Assembly: GCA_963675055.2 (NCBI GenBank)
Contig: CAXXJE010000001.1
Coordinates: forward strand, 186,001 to 250,000
DNA length: 64,000 bases
Reading direction: 5' to 3'
From: PGYT01 sp963675055
GTDB taxonomy: Bacteria; Bacteroidota; Ignavibacteria; Ignavibacteriales; Melioribacteraceae
In this document: positions 1 through 8,782 of the stretch, piece after piece
Layout of the letters: each line of letters opens with the position of its first letter
Numbering within the stretch: the first letter of the stretch is position 1
Program-made: the position numbers and the translations under genes
Notes under the pieces: model-generated
Database searches by the model: none
Told to the model about the DNA's origin: nothing
What the model saw: only the letters and a program-made list of their open reading frames with translations

Positions 1-39
1 CCCCTATAAGAGAACAGGCCATTCAAATAAAATCTAAAA

Positions 40-432
40 CTAGTTCTGGGAGTCGTCTCCCTGAGCCGGTGTTTGCGATTGTGAATTGTCGTCAGATTGC
101 TGTGTTGCTTCCGGAAGAGTGGGAGTAGATGGAACAGTAGGAACCTGCTGCCCGGAACTCTGAATAATACTTTCTCGCTGCTCGGTTGTCGTACTACCTG
201 GCAAAAAGAATAGATTGACAACAAGCGCCAGACCAAGTATTATACTCGCCAGCCACCATGTGGATTTACTTAAAAAGTCGGCAGTTCTTCTGGATCCGAA
301 CATTGTTCCGAAATTTCCAGTCGCACCACCGGATATTCCTGCTAATCCGCCGCCTTTACTTGACTGCAGCAGAACCATAATTACAAGCAGTATTGAAGCA
401 ATAATTGCTATGATTGATAATAAAGTATACAT
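40..432 (-). CDS. secG: SecG, preprotein translocase subunit
   Basis: This is the small accessory membrane subunit of the SecYEG protein-export channel. The 130-residue product has two membrane segments (about residues 2-20 and 55-75) separated by the family's Gly-rich loop (KGGGLAGISGG, then GSRRTADFL and a STWW start to the second segment). A Ser/Thr/Gln-rich tail of roughly 45 residues follows, longer than in E. coli SecG and probably disordered. The reading frame is open for another 16 codons upstream, but those codons lie in the tRNA gene. The start at 432 is chosen because GGAG precedes it at proper spacing and because it begins exactly at the first membrane segment. It lies just downstream of the tRNA on the same strand. 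Identification is secure from the loop motif and topology. Confidence 0.93.
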   Translation of the reverse strand: MYTLLSIIAIIASILLVIMVLLQSSKGGGLAGISGGATGNFGTMFGSRRTADFLSKSTWWLASIILGLALVVNLFFLPGSTTTEQRESIIQSSGQQVPTVPSTPTLPEATQQSDDNSQSQTPAQGDDSQN

Positions 433-450
433 TTTCAACTCCAGGTTTTG

Positions 451-524
451 TAGCGAGGGAGGGATTCGAACCCCCGACACGTGGATTATGATTCCACTGC
501 TCTAACCGACTGAGCTACCTCGCC
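451..524 (-). tRNA. tRNA with CAT anticodon (probably elongator tRNA-Met)
   Basis: Read on the minus strand, the sequence folds as a cloverleaf. The 7-bp acceptor stem GGCGAGG/CCTCGCT has one G-U pair. The D arm reads GCTC..GAGC, the anticodon stem is GTGGA/TCCAC with loop ATCATAA (anticodon CAT), and the T arm is GGGGG TTCGAAT CCCTC with one mismatch. The discriminator is A and no CCA is encoded. CAT could be elongator Met, initiator Met or lysidine-modified Ile. The paired G1-U72 end argues against initiator. Met versus Ile2 cannot be settled from this copy alone. Confidence 0.95.
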
Positions 525-604
525 AAAAAGTCAAAAAATCGAGCAACTAATATAACTCATAAGATAATTAAGTTCAAATCCGTTTTTCTACAAATTCGTT
601 GCGT

Positions 605-1612
605 CTATCTCCTCCGGAATCTTGATCTAAGTAAATAAATAAATAACGGAGACCCGACAAGTGCTGTAATTACTCCAACGGGCATCTCAGACGGTGCGAT
701 GATCAGTCGTGCGATTGTATCCGCCACAATCAAAAAAACCGCGCCAAGAAAGAATGAAGCCGGAATCACAAGCCGGTTATCGTTTCCGAATAGTATTCTA
801 CTTACATGTGGAACCAGGAGCCCAACGAATCCGACAATTCCGCTGACTGAGACTGCAACGCCGACAATAAGACTCGAAACAATATAGCCTGTATTTCGTA
901 GAAATCCGCTATTCACACCGAGGTGTTTAGCGGTTTCGTCACCGAGCGATAACACGTTGAATCTTTGTGCGAACAAGCTTAGTACTATTGACAAGACCAG
1001 GATAATCGGCAGCACATAATAAACCGAGCCGGGATCCGCGAGAGACAGGTTTCCAAGCAGCCAGAAAAGTGCGGATCGGAAAGTCCCATCAATATATGTC
1101 ATCATGAGTAGAATTAATGCTGAAAAAAATGAGCCGACCATAACTCCAACAAGTAAAATTGTAGTCGGATCGAAGATGCCGAATCTTCTGCCCAGCGAAA
1201 AGACAACAAATATTACAAATAAGGCTCCGCTAAAAGCGAATAATTGCTGGCCTAAAAAAGACAATCCCAGCAGTACCCCAAGAACGGCACCGAATGTTCC
1301 CCCGCTCGAGACACCGAGTATATACGGTTCTGCAAGGGGATTCATCAGAATTGCCTGGAAGACAGCGCCCGCAACTGACAATCCGCCACCAACGGCAATT
1401 GCCAGTAAAACTCTGGGTAGACGCAGTTCTATAATTATCTGGTGATTTACATTTCCAGGTGAGTAATTAAATATTGAAGCGAAAATATCCGACAGGCCGA
1501 TTTGAACACTTCCGAATGATAATGCTGTAAAAGCGGTTACCATTACGAATGCTGACAGCAATGCTAAGGAATAAATATATTTAGCGGCAGTTACCGATTT
1601 AGTCGCTTCCAT
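605..1612 (-). CDS. FecCD-family iron-siderophore/cobalamin ABC transporter permease
   Basis: This is the inner-membrane permease of a BtuCD/FhuB-type importer for ferric siderophores, heme or cobalamin. The 335-residue product is highly hydrophobic with about ten membrane helices. It carries family signatures: ELRLPRVLLAIAVGGGLSVAGAVFQ near residues 62-86, NPLAEPYILGVSSGG after it, and the cytoplasmic coupling motif GIVGFVGLLVPHVSRI near residue 260. Its start lies inside the 3' end of obgE (22-nt overlap), so the two are translationally coupled. No binding protein, ATPase or outer-membrane receptor lies beside it in the window, so partners must be elsewhere. Substrate cannot be told from the permease alone. 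Confidence 0.88.
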   Translation of the reverse strand: MEATKSVTAAKYIYSLALLSAFVMVTAFTALSFGSVQIGLSDIFASIFNYSPGNVNHQIIIELRLPRVLLAIAVGGGLSVAGAVFQAILMNPLAEPYILGVSSGGTFGAVLGVLLGLSFLGQQLFAFSGALFVIFVVFSLGRRFGIFDPTTILLVGVMVGSFFSALILLMMTYIDGTFRSALFWLLGNLSLADPGSVYYVLPIILVLSIVLSLFAQRFNVLSLGDETAKHLGVNSGFLRNTGYIVSSLIVGVAVSVSGIVGFVGLLVPHVSRILFGNDNRLVIPASFFLGAVFLIVADTIARLIIAPSEMPVGVITALVGSPLFIYLLRSRFRRR

Positions 1613-2577
1613 AAGCTATCCACAAGCGGTTTTATATTATTCCGGGAAACAGATGAGATAAAAAACAATTCATTGTCGTAGTTTTTCAGTTTACGTTTTC
1701 TAACCTTCTTCTCATCATCAGCATTTAGTAAGTCAGTTTTTGTGAACGATACAAGTATTTCCTTATCTGCAAGTTCACTACTGAAATTATTCAGCTCGCC
1801 TATAATTATATCAAATGTTTTCTGATAATGCTCGTCGGTTATGTCAATAAGAATTAACAGTATCCTTGTACGTTCAATATGCTTTAAAAATTTAATACCC
1901 AGCCCTTTCCCGGTATGGGCTCCTTCGATAATCCCGGGAATATCCGCTACGACGAAACTATCGTATTCACCATACTTTACAATTCCAAGGTTAGGTTCAA
2001 GGGTTGTAAACGGATAATCTGCAATCTTGGGTTTAGCAGCCGAAACAGCAGAGATAAAAGTTGACTTACCGGCATTAGGGAAACCCACAAGTCCGACGTC
2101 CGCAAGAACCTTCAGTTCTAGAAACAGCATTCTCTCTATACCGGGCTTGCCATCCTGTGCAAAACGGGGTGTCTGGTTGGTAGCCGTTGCAAACTTACTG
2201 TTCCCTTTGCCTCCTTTTCCACCTTTTAGTAAAACTACCTTCTTCCCGTCTTCATTCATGTCGACCAGAATTTCACGAGTCTCAAATTCTTTTACAAGAG
2301 TACCAACCGGAACTTTAATGATGATATCATTCCCATCCTTACCGTCTTTCAAAGACTTGCCGCCGCTCTGACCATTCTCGGCAACAAACTTACGTTTGTA
2401 TTTAAAATTGATAAGGGTATTTACATTTCGGTCGGCAATAAACACAACACTGCCGCCTTTACCGCCGTCACCTCCGGCAGGTCCCCCTTTAGGCACAAAC
2501 TTTTCTCTTCGAAAAGCTACAGCACCGTTCCCGCCGTCGCCGGAACGGACAAATATTTTGGATTCGTCTATAAACAT
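1591..2577 (-). CDS. obgE: Obg family ribosome-assembly GTPase
   Basis: ObgE/CgtA is a GTPase acting in large ribosomal subunit maturation and stress control. The Gly-rich Obg fold occupies residues 1-157 (SGDGGNGAVAFRREKFVPKGG; repeated GGxGG). The G domain follows with G1 GFPNAGKS (165-172), switch I YPFTTLEPNLG, G3 DIPGIIEGAHTGKGLG and G4 TKTD. At 328 residues it ends soon after the G domain and lacks the C-terminal OCT domain of some homologues; the short form is common. It begins 3 nt after the stop of the upstream acidic-protein gene and overlaps the FecCD permease by 22 nt, so the three probably form one transcript. Confidence 0.96.
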   Translation of the reverse strand: MFIDESKIFVRSGDGGNGAVAFRREKFVPKGGPAGGDGGKGGSVVFIADRNVNTLINFKYKRKFVAENGQSGGKSLKDGKDGNDIIIKVPVGTLVKEFETREILVDMNEDGKKVVLLKGGKGGKGNSKFATATNQTPRFAQDGKPGIERMLFLELKVLADVGLVGFPNAGKSTFISAVSAAKPKIADYPFTTLEPNLGIVKYGEYDSFVVADIPGIIEGAHTGKGLGIKFLKHIERTRILLILIDITDEHYQKTFDIIIGELNNFSSELADKEILVSFTKTDLLNADDEKKVRKRKLKNYDNELFFISSVSRNNIKPLVDSLWKRLNR

Positions 2578-2580
2578 AAT

Positions 2581-4923
2581 TTAAGTCTGTTCGAAATACT
2601 CGGAGATTATTGATTTAAACAGCTTAGCTTCTTTAGATGTGGGACTAACCTGTGCGGTAAGACAAATTTTATCAACTATACTATGAGCCTCGTCTACGCT
2701 CTCTGCTTCAACAATTTTTTCAATAGCATACGCAAAGTCTTCCATATCATAGTCGAATATTGAGTCAATTATTTTGTTCATCTTTTTATTCTCAAGGAGT
2801 TCACCCAGGTCTATTTTTTTCGGCTGAGTTTCCTGCGGCTCCTCCCCTCTGATGTATTCATCTGCGATCTCATTTATTTTATCTTTTTCATCATCGATTT
2901 CATTAATGAAATCATTATCATCAAAAAGTTTTAAGTCCTCCGCGGTTTTTTCATTTTCATCTTCTTCCCCAAGGATGTCGTTAATTCCCGAATCTTCACT
3001 TAAAAGTCCGCTTGATTCAATATCTTCAAATACATCCTTTTCCTCATCATCCGGTTCATCCTCTTCAATCTCTTCAGGAACTGAATCTACATTCTCATCT
3101 TCTTCATATAAATCAACTGGATCCGGTTCCTTTGCGAAATTATCAAACTCCGGGATATCCTCAGGTTTTATTTCGTCCTCAAACTCGCTTGCATCCAAAT
3201 CATTTTCATTTTTATCAAGCAATTCTTCAACATCATCAAGCAAAGAATCAATTGTTACATCATCTTCATCAGCCTGTTCCGTTTCATAAGAAACCGGGTT
3301 CTCAGCAACTTGCTCCACCTCCTGAACAAGTTTGTCAGGAACATCGTTAAGTTCATTTTCTTCCGACGGACTTTCTTCGTCAGGGATAACGGATGATTCT
3401 TCATGTTCGAGAGCTGATTCTTCATCCTCGACTTCAGTCAAATCCGGTTCGGAGTAACTTTCAAGTTCATTAATTTGAAGTTCTTCTTCACGAACTGTTT
3501 CTACCTCTTCAGCTAAAGTGGGTTCTTCAGGTTCATCTTCCGGCTCTTCTTCCACCGGTTCCCGGGCTAATTCTTCGAGCTCCGGTTCATCTGATTCAAT
3601 TTCCTCTGCCACAGTTTCTTTTGCTTCATTAGCTTCTTCAACAATTACTTCATCCATATAAAGCGCTTTTGCCGCATCTAGTCCATCTTCTGCTGATTCC
3701 GATTCTTCAATTTGTTCATCTTTAAATCCTAGGAACTCATCTTCTTCAGTGTCATCATCAAAACTATTTCCCTGGGGAACTATATCGCTGTCCGTCTTTT
3801 GGAGATTCTCTATTTCAAGTTCCTCTTTTTCTTCTTTAACAACTTCGGTAAGATCTTCAAGAACTTCACCGTCGCCTCGCGAGTCTTCGGCAAGATCAAT
3901 CTCATCCGAATCCGAATACATCAGCGGAGACGAATCAAGAGTCTGATCTTCAGGCTCAATTTCAGGCACAACAATTTCCTCAGAAGCAGGATAATGTTCG
4001 GGCGCTGTAAATTCGTTTCCAACTGGTGGTTCCTCTTGTACCGGTTGCGGTTCTTCCTGAACATCAGCGGGTACATCACCGCCAAATGTATCGATCTTAG
4101 CGGGATGGAAATCATCGTCAGCCATAAACGGATCATCTCCGGTCGGAAGGCTTCCACCTTCGATTTCAAATACTACTTCTTTTAGACTGTTTTTAAGATC
4201 ATTCAACTCGTATCTGGTAATTTCGGGATTATTATAATCCTGTTCGAGTTTAGCCAAAAACGGATCAAGTGACTTCTCAGCCAGGAAATATTGAACTGCC
4301 TGAAGCGGAATCAATTTTCTCTTCGAAAGACCGGCATTAACAAATCCGCTCAGCGAATCAAGAGCTTCTCCAATCACCTTCATATGGTTTGATTCAAGGC
4401 TGATGTTGTCTATTTTTTCAAGCAGCGCCTTGAACTCATCGAACGAGATCGACACAACTTTTTTCTTGTCAATATATGAAAGAACTATTTTCCGCAAATA
4501 GGGATAGTAGTAGAAATAGTTGAATATCTGTTTTATCTCAAGCGCGGATTTATTCTTCTCTTCATCGAATATAAACTTCAGGATGGACCATTTAGGCCGG
4601 GAAAGATAGTTAATGGTAAATGATGACGCATGCAGGATCAGTTTTTCGACGTAATTGAGCGAGAATCTTTTTGTCCTTTTTATCTCCCCGCTGATGGCTG
4701 CGAAATGCTCACTTACCTTTTCTCCGGAATAATCGAAGAGAGATTCTTTAAGCAGTTTCTGTCTGTCTTCAAAGATAAGGAAATCGATTTCACCGGAAAT
4801 ATACTGGAGAATTGCGGGATGAACATCGGTTTCTTCAAGCTGCTCAAAAGTCATGAAAGAACCGAGTCTTTTAACCTTATTCTGGTTAAAATCGTAGATA
4901 AATTGGATTTCTCGTTCAAACAT
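2581..4923 (-). CDS. Unrecognised 780-residue protein with a long acidic, low-complexity middle
   Basis: No family was recognised. Roughly the first 230 residues look like a folded, mainly helical domain rich in Phe, Lys and Leu. Residues about 265-680 are an extremely acidic stretch dominated by Glu, Asp, Ser and Pro, without cysteines and almost without basic residues, which must be extended or disordered. The last 100 residues (from about LGELLENKKMNKI) look folded and helical again. There is no signal peptide or membrane segment, so it is probably cytoplasmic. It is the first gene of an apparent operon with obgE (3-nt gap). That position invites a ribosome- or translation-related guess, but nothing in the sequence proves it. 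Several antisense open frames over the acidic part are artefacts of its GAA/GAT-rich codons. Confidence 0.8.
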   Translation of the reverse strand: MFEREIQFIYDFNQNKVKRLGSFMTFEQLEETDVHPAILQYISGEIDFLIFEDRQKLLKESLFDYSGEKVSEHFAAISGEIKRTKRFSLNYVEKLILHASSFTINYLSRPKWSILKFIFDEEKNKSALEIKQIFNYFYYYPYLRKIVLSYIDKKKVVSISFDEFKALLEKIDNISLESNHMKVIGEALDSLSGFVNAGLSKRKLIPLQAVQYFLAEKSLDPFLAKLEQDYNNPEITRYELNDLKNSLKEVVFEIEGGSLPTGDDPFMADDDFHPAKIDTFGGDVPADVQEEPQPVQEEPPVGNEFTAPEHYPASEEIVVPEIEPEDQTLDSSPLMYSDSDEIDLAEDSRGDGEVLEDLTEVVKEEKEELEIENLQKTDSDIVPQGNSFDDDTEEDEFLGFKDEQIEESESAEDGLDAAKALYMDEVIVEEANEAKETVAEEIESDEPELEELAREPVEEEPEDEPEEPTLAEEVETVREEELQINELESYSEPDLTEVEDEESALEHEESSVIPDEESPSEENELNDVPDKLVQEVEQVAENPVSYETEQADEDDVTIDSLLDDVEELLDKNENDLDASEFEDEIKPEDIPEFDNFAKEPDPVDLYEEDENVDSVPEEIEEDEPDDEEKDVFEDIESSGLLSEDSGINDILGEEDENEKTAEDLKLFDDNDFINEIDDEKDKINEIADEYIRGEEPQETQPKKIDLGELLENKKMNKIIDSIFDYDMEDFAYAIEKIVEAESVDEAHSIVDKICLTAQVSPTSKEAKLFKSIISEYFEQT

Positions 4924-5063
4924 TAAAACTAATCCTGTTTGTAAACTTGAAAATTATTAGTTAATTCCATTATCCGAAACCAATAATAGCAAATAGTATT
5001 TAAAATATCCTGAAATTTATCGATTCAGTTGCATTGAGAATTTAGAAGGCTTGTGTATTCAGG

Positions 5064-5089
5064 TAGCCCACGACTTAAGTCGTGGGCTA
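5064..5089. repeat. 26-bp perfect palindrome downstream of sdhB
   Basis: The arms TAGCCCACGACTT/AAGTCGTGGGCTA are perfectly complementary with no loop. The palindrome lies 30 nt beyond the sdhB stop in the 196-bp gap before the acidic-protein gene. It could fold as a transcript-end hairpin for sdhCAB, but no run of T follows on the minus strand, so a dispersed REP-like palindrome is as likely. Confidence 0.7.
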
Positions 5090-5119
5090 AAATATAATTA
5101 TCAATGCTTCAACACCAGT

Positions 5120-5878
5120 TTATTTTGATTTGACTTTGGAAACGAGGAAATCCCTGTTCATCCTTGCGATGTTGATTATGGATATACCTTTCGGACATTC
5201 AGCTTCGCAGGCATAAGTATTAGTACAACTGCCGAATCCCTGCTCGTCCATAACCTTAACCATTTTCTGAACGCGTTCGTATCGTTCCGGCTGACCCTGT
5301 GGAAGCACAGAATATTGCGAAACCTTGGCGCTTACGAACAGCATTGCGGAAGCGTTTTTACAAGCCGCGACACACGCACCGCATCCGATACATTCGGCTG
5401 CGTCCATAGCGGTAGCGGCAACATCCTTGGATATCGGGATAGCGTTCGCATCAGGAACACCACCGGTATTAACAGATACATATCCGCCTGCATTCATCAC
5501 CTTGTCAAATCCGCTTCGGTCAACCATCAAATCTTTAATAACCGGGAATGCCTTAGCTCTGAACGGCTCGATCCAGATAGTATCGCCGTTGTTGAAGTGA
5601 CGCATATGAAGCTGGCATGTAGCTATTCTCGGTACAGGTCCATGAGGATGCCCGTTTATTACTAGTCCGCAAGTACCGCAAATACCTTCGCGACAGTCGC
5701 TTTCAAAAGTTATTGGTTCTTTGCCTTCGCTCTCGAGTTTGTTATTGAGTTCATCCAGCATTTCGAGGATGGACGCGTCGGGTGAAATGGAAATTTCAAA
5801 GTCCGCGAAAGAACCAACGGCCTGCGGGCCGTCTTGCTTCCAGATTTTCAGTTTAAGATTTATATTCCCGGCACTCAT
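5120..5878 (-). CDS. sdhB: Succinate dehydrogenase/fumarate reductase iron-sulfur subunit
   Basis: This electron-transfer subunit sits between the flavoprotein and the membrane quinone site. In its 252 residues the N-terminal ferredoxin domain shows the [2Fe-2S] ligands CREGICGTCG and a later Cys in ATCQLH. The C-terminal domain carries CIGCGACVAACKN and CEAECPKGI for the [4Fe-4S] and [3Fe-4S] clusters. The family type is that of three-subunit Bacteroidota/epsilon-proteobacterial enzymes. Its start shares a base with the sdhA stop (position 5878), so translation is coupled. It is the last gene of sdhCAB. Direction (succinate oxidation or fumarate reduction) cannot be read from sequence. Confidence 0.95.
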   Translation of the reverse strand: MSAGNINLKLKIWKQDGPQAVGSFADFEISISPDASILEMLDELNNKLESEGKEPITFESDCREGICGTCGLVINGHPHGPVPRIATCQLHMRHFNNGDTIWIEPFRAKAFPVIKDLMVDRSGFDKVMNAGGYVSVNTGGVPDANAIPISKDVAATAMDAAECIGCGACVAACKNASAMLFVSAKVSQYSVLPQGQPERYERVQKMVKVMDEQGFGSCTNTYACEAECPKGISIINIARMNRDFLVSKVKSK

Positions 5879-7788
5879 TATTTATAACTCCTCGTAGCTA
5901 GTTTTACATTCTCGAAATTAAGCGGTTCGATGTGTCTTTCCCACTCGCCGTTGCCTTTGTTTTCCCAGGCAGCAACATGAGCGAAGTTCTCATCGTCTCT
6001 TAAAGCTTCTCCTTCTTCGGTCTGGTATTCTTCCCTGAAGTGACCGCCGCAGGATTCGTTTCGTTCGAGCGCGTCTTTTGCCATCAACTCACCGAGTTCG
6101 AAATAATCCGCCACTCTACCGGCACGCTCGAGGGTCTGGTTAACACCTTCGGCACCGCCGACAACTTTAACGTCTTTCCAGAATACTTCTTTAAGTTCTC
6201 TGATCTCGTCAATGGCTTGCTTCAATCCCTGTTCGTTCCTTGCCATACCTACTTTATCCCACATTATCCTGCCGAGTTTTTTGTGCAACTCGTCTACAGT
6301 ATACTTACCATTGATAGCCAGAAGCTTATCAACCTGTTCCTGAACAGCTTTTTCATCCGCTTCAAACTGCGCATGATCAGTTGAAACTATATCAGGTTTA
6401 TCACCGACAAGATAATTACCTATTGTATACGGGATAACGAAGTAACCGTCGGCGAGTCCCTGCATAAGCGCACTTGCGCCGAGTCTGTTAGCACCGTGAT
6501 CGGAAAAGTTTGCTTCACCGAGAACAAACAGTCCCGGCAAGTTGCTCATTAGGTTATAATCAACCCACAGTCCGCCCATTGTATAGTGCGGTGCAGGATA
6601 AATTCTCATCGGAACTTCGTAAGGATTCTCACCGGTAATCGTGTTATAAATATCAAACAAGTTGCCGTATCTTTCCTCAATTACATGCTTACCGAGCCGG
6701 TTAATTGCGTCTTTAAAATCGAGGTAAACAGCTTCCTTACCTTTCACACCTCTTCCGTCGTCGAAAACTTCTTTAGCGCTTCGTGAGGAAATATCACGAG
6801 GCGAAAGGTTTCCGAACGAAGGATACTTTCTCTCAAGATAATAATCACGTTCTTCTTCGGGAATTTCATGAGGTTCACGATTATCACCTTGTTTCTTTGA
6901 TACCCAGATGCGTCCGTCATTTCTTAGACTCTCGCTCATCAGCGCCAGCTTGGATTGTCCCTCGCCATGCAGCGGCAGACAAGTCGGGTGAATCTGAGTA
7001 TAACATGGATTCGCGAAATACGCGCCTTTCTTATGTGCACGCCATGCTGCTGTTGCATTGCAGTTCATCGCGTTTGTCGAGAGGAAGAATACATTCGAAT
7101 ATCCGCCGGTAGCAAGTACAACCGCGTGTCCTGTATGTCTGCTTAACTCGCCGGTAACCAGATCACGGGTAATAATACCTTTTGCAACGCCGTCAATTAC
7201 AACGAGTTCAACCATTTCCTGCCTGGTTATCAACTCGACTTTCTTTTTAGCTACCTGCCTGTTAAGAGCGCTGTAGGCTCCAAGCAGAAGCTGCTGACCT
7301 GTTTGACCTCGTGCGTAGAAGGTACGCGAAACCTGCGCACCACCGAACGAACGGTTATCTAGCAATCCGCCGTATTCCCTTGCGAAAGGCACGCCCTGTG
7401 CAACGCACTGGTCTATAATATTATTACTAACCTCGGCAAGCCTGTAAACATTAGCTTCACGCGCCCTGAAGTCGCCTCCTTTAACAGTATCATAAAACAA
7501 TCTGTAAATGGAGTCGCCGTCGTTTTGATAATTTTTGGCCGCGTTTATACCGCCCTGTGCGGCAATGCTATGCGCACGTCTGGCGCTGTCGTGGAAAGTG
7601 AACGCTTTAACGTTGTATCCGAGTTCAGCCATTGAAGCAGCCGCGGAGGCTCCCGCCAATCCCGTGCCTACAACGATAATATCATATTTACGTTTGTTAG
7701 CCGGATTCACAAGCTTCATATTAAACTTGTGATTGGTCCATTTCTCACTTATATGTCCGTCGGGTATATTTGAATTTAATATTGCCAT
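5878..7788 (-). CDS. sdhA: Succinate dehydrogenase/fumarate reductase flavoprotein subunit
   Basis: The catalytic subunit interconverts succinate and fumarate using covalently bound FAD. In 636 residues, a Rossmann motif VVGTGLAGASAA lies near residue 41. The segment SARRAHSIAAQGG contains the His that carries 8alpha-FAD. QIHPTCLP and the R/H-rich region near PAPHYTMGGLWVD belong to the dicarboxylate site, and the C-terminal helical part is complete. Length fits the Bacteroides-type FrdA/SdhA. The gene overlaps its neighbours by a single base at each end (7788 with sdhC, 5878 with sdhB), so sdhC-sdhA-sdhB is a tight operon. Confidence 0.96.
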   Translation of the reverse strand: MAILNSNIPDGHISEKWTNHKFNMKLVNPANKRKYDIIVVGTGLAGASAAASMAELGYNVKAFTFHDSARRAHSIAAQGGINAAKNYQNDGDSIYRLFYDTVKGGDFRAREANVYRLAEVSNNIIDQCVAQGVPFAREYGGLLDNRSFGGAQVSRTFYARGQTGQQLLLGAYSALNRQVAKKKVELITRQEMVELVVIDGVAKGIITRDLVTGELSRHTGHAVVLATGGYSNVFFLSTNAMNCNATAAWRAHKKGAYFANPCYTQIHPTCLPLHGEGQSKLALMSESLRNDGRIWVSKKQGDNREPHEIPEEERDYYLERKYPSFGNLSPRDISSRSAKEVFDDGRGVKGKEAVYLDFKDAINRLGKHVIEERYGNLFDIYNTITGENPYEVPMRIYPAPHYTMGGLWVDYNLMSNLPGLFVLGEANFSDHGANRLGASALMQGLADGYFVIPYTIGNYLVGDKPDIVSTDHAQFEADEKAVQEQVDKLLAINGKYTVDELHKKLGRIMWDKVGMARNEQGLKQAIDEIRELKEVFWKDVKVVGGAEGVNQTLERAGRVADYFELGELMAKDALERNESCGGHFREEYQTEEGEALRDDENFAHVAAWENKGNGEWERHIEPLNFENVKLATRSYK

Positions 7789-8456
7789 TAGTTACCTCCG
7801 TTCAAATAAAAGTAAATCGGGATAGAAGCAAAACCGACAGCCATAAGAATTGCGTAAAGCGTGCCGAGCTTCTTTATAAACGGGAAGTACTTTTTGTGGT
7901 TCCACCCGAATGTCTGGAATGCGCTCTGGAAGCCATGATTAAGATGAAGACCGAGCAGAATAACCGCTATAACATAAAATCCCGCGTACCATCCTTCTGC
8001 GAACCATTCGAGAACTATGCTGTAGTAGGCCATTGCCTTGTCATGCACGCTTCCCGAGAAGTTGAATGAAACCCAGAAAGTTGACAGGTGAAGCACAAGA
8101 AAGATAAACACAATACTGCCTGTCTGAATCATTGTACGCGAAAAGAGAGTAGTATTCTCCGATTTCGCATCAACGGCATATTTCGACGGGCGGGCTTTTT
8201 TGTTCGTCCACCAGAGTTTAACACCGTTAAAAATGTGCAGGATAAATATTAGAGCGAGTACCAGTTCGATAACTCTTATCAAGGGTTTGATGATATCCAG
8301 AGTTTCAACGTAACCGTTAAAAGCCTCGGGACCACCGTATAAAGTAAGATTGCCTATTAGATGAACAATTAAGAACAGTATTAGGCAAATACCGGTAACA
8401 GCCATAACGAACTTTTTACCGATAGATGAGTTCAAGCTTTCCGCAAGCCATCCCAT
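7788..8456 (-). CDS. sdhC: Succinate dehydrogenase/fumarate reductase cytochrome b subunit
   Basis: This is the membrane anchor that binds heme b and quinone. The 222-residue protein has five membrane helices and His residues placed as heme ligands: IVHLIGN in helix 1, LHIFNGVKLWW in helix 2, VLHLSTFW in helix 3, and LHLNHGFQSAFQ in helix 4. This is the di-heme, single-polypeptide type B anchor, consistent with absence of a separate sdhD. It is first in sdhCAB. An SD-like AGGAGG sits just before the start (read on the minus strand). The promoter should lie in the 326-bp gap upstream. Confidence 0.93.
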   Translation of the reverse strand: MGWLAESLNSSIGKKFVMAVTGICLILFLIVHLIGNLTLYGGPEAFNGYVETLDIIKPLIRVIELVLALIFILHIFNGVKLWWTNKKARPSKYAVDAKSENTTLFSRTMIQTGSIVFIFLVLHLSTFWVSFNFSGSVHDKAMAYYSIVLEWFAEGWYAGFYVIAVILLGLHLNHGFQSAFQTFGWNHKKYFPFIKKLGTLYAILMAVGFASIPIYFYLNGGN

Positions 8457-8782
8457 TAATTTCCTCCTGTATTATAATATTTGATTTCCGGATTGAAAAC
8501 GAAGTGCTGACAGGTAATTTTGTGACCATTCATAAGTTGATATTAAGATTTAATTCTACTTTTCAAAATAATCGAATTGCTTATTAAATTCAAAAAATAC
8601 GCGGAAGTATTTTAGGGAGTAAAAGAAAAAGCTCAACTTCTTAAAGAAGTTTAGTTATTACAGAGAATTCATCTTTTAGAAAGATGTCGGCCTGGATATA
8701 GTGAATTCGGGGTATCTTTAAAGGAGAAAAAGTAAAGTTTTTTGTAATTTGAACGGGCGAATTTTCAAAACTTTTTGAACAC
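8457..8782. other. 326-bp divergent intergenic region between sdhC and AraC-type regulator
   Basis: No gene is seen here. It must hold the promoters for sdhCAB (minus) and for the AraC-type gene (plus), but no convincing -33/-7 or -35/-10 pair could be assigned by eye. It also contains one copy of the 68-bp repeat at 8587-8654 and a shortened hairpin at 8670-8686 (CATCTTT-TAG-AAAGATG), which matches the core of the GATGACATC palindromes found around the R-M genes. Confidence 0.6.
8587..8654 (+). repeat. 68-bp direct repeat, left copy
   Basis: The first 55 bp are identical to 17223-17277; over 68 bp only two differences are seen. It contains a degraded version of the terminator hairpin that is perfect in the right copy. 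The two copies bound the 8.6-kb block of plus-strand genes between sdhC and the S37 peptidase. Confidence 0.9.

Noticed and set aside
433..480. N-terminal extension of SecG
   Set aside because: These codons belong to the tRNA gene; the ATG at 432 has an SD and begins the first membrane segment.
2852..3350. Plus-strand Ser-rich and His-rich open frames opposite the acidic protein
   Set aside because: They are the mirror of GAA/GAT/TCA-rich codons of the real gene; no SD, no family, low complexity.
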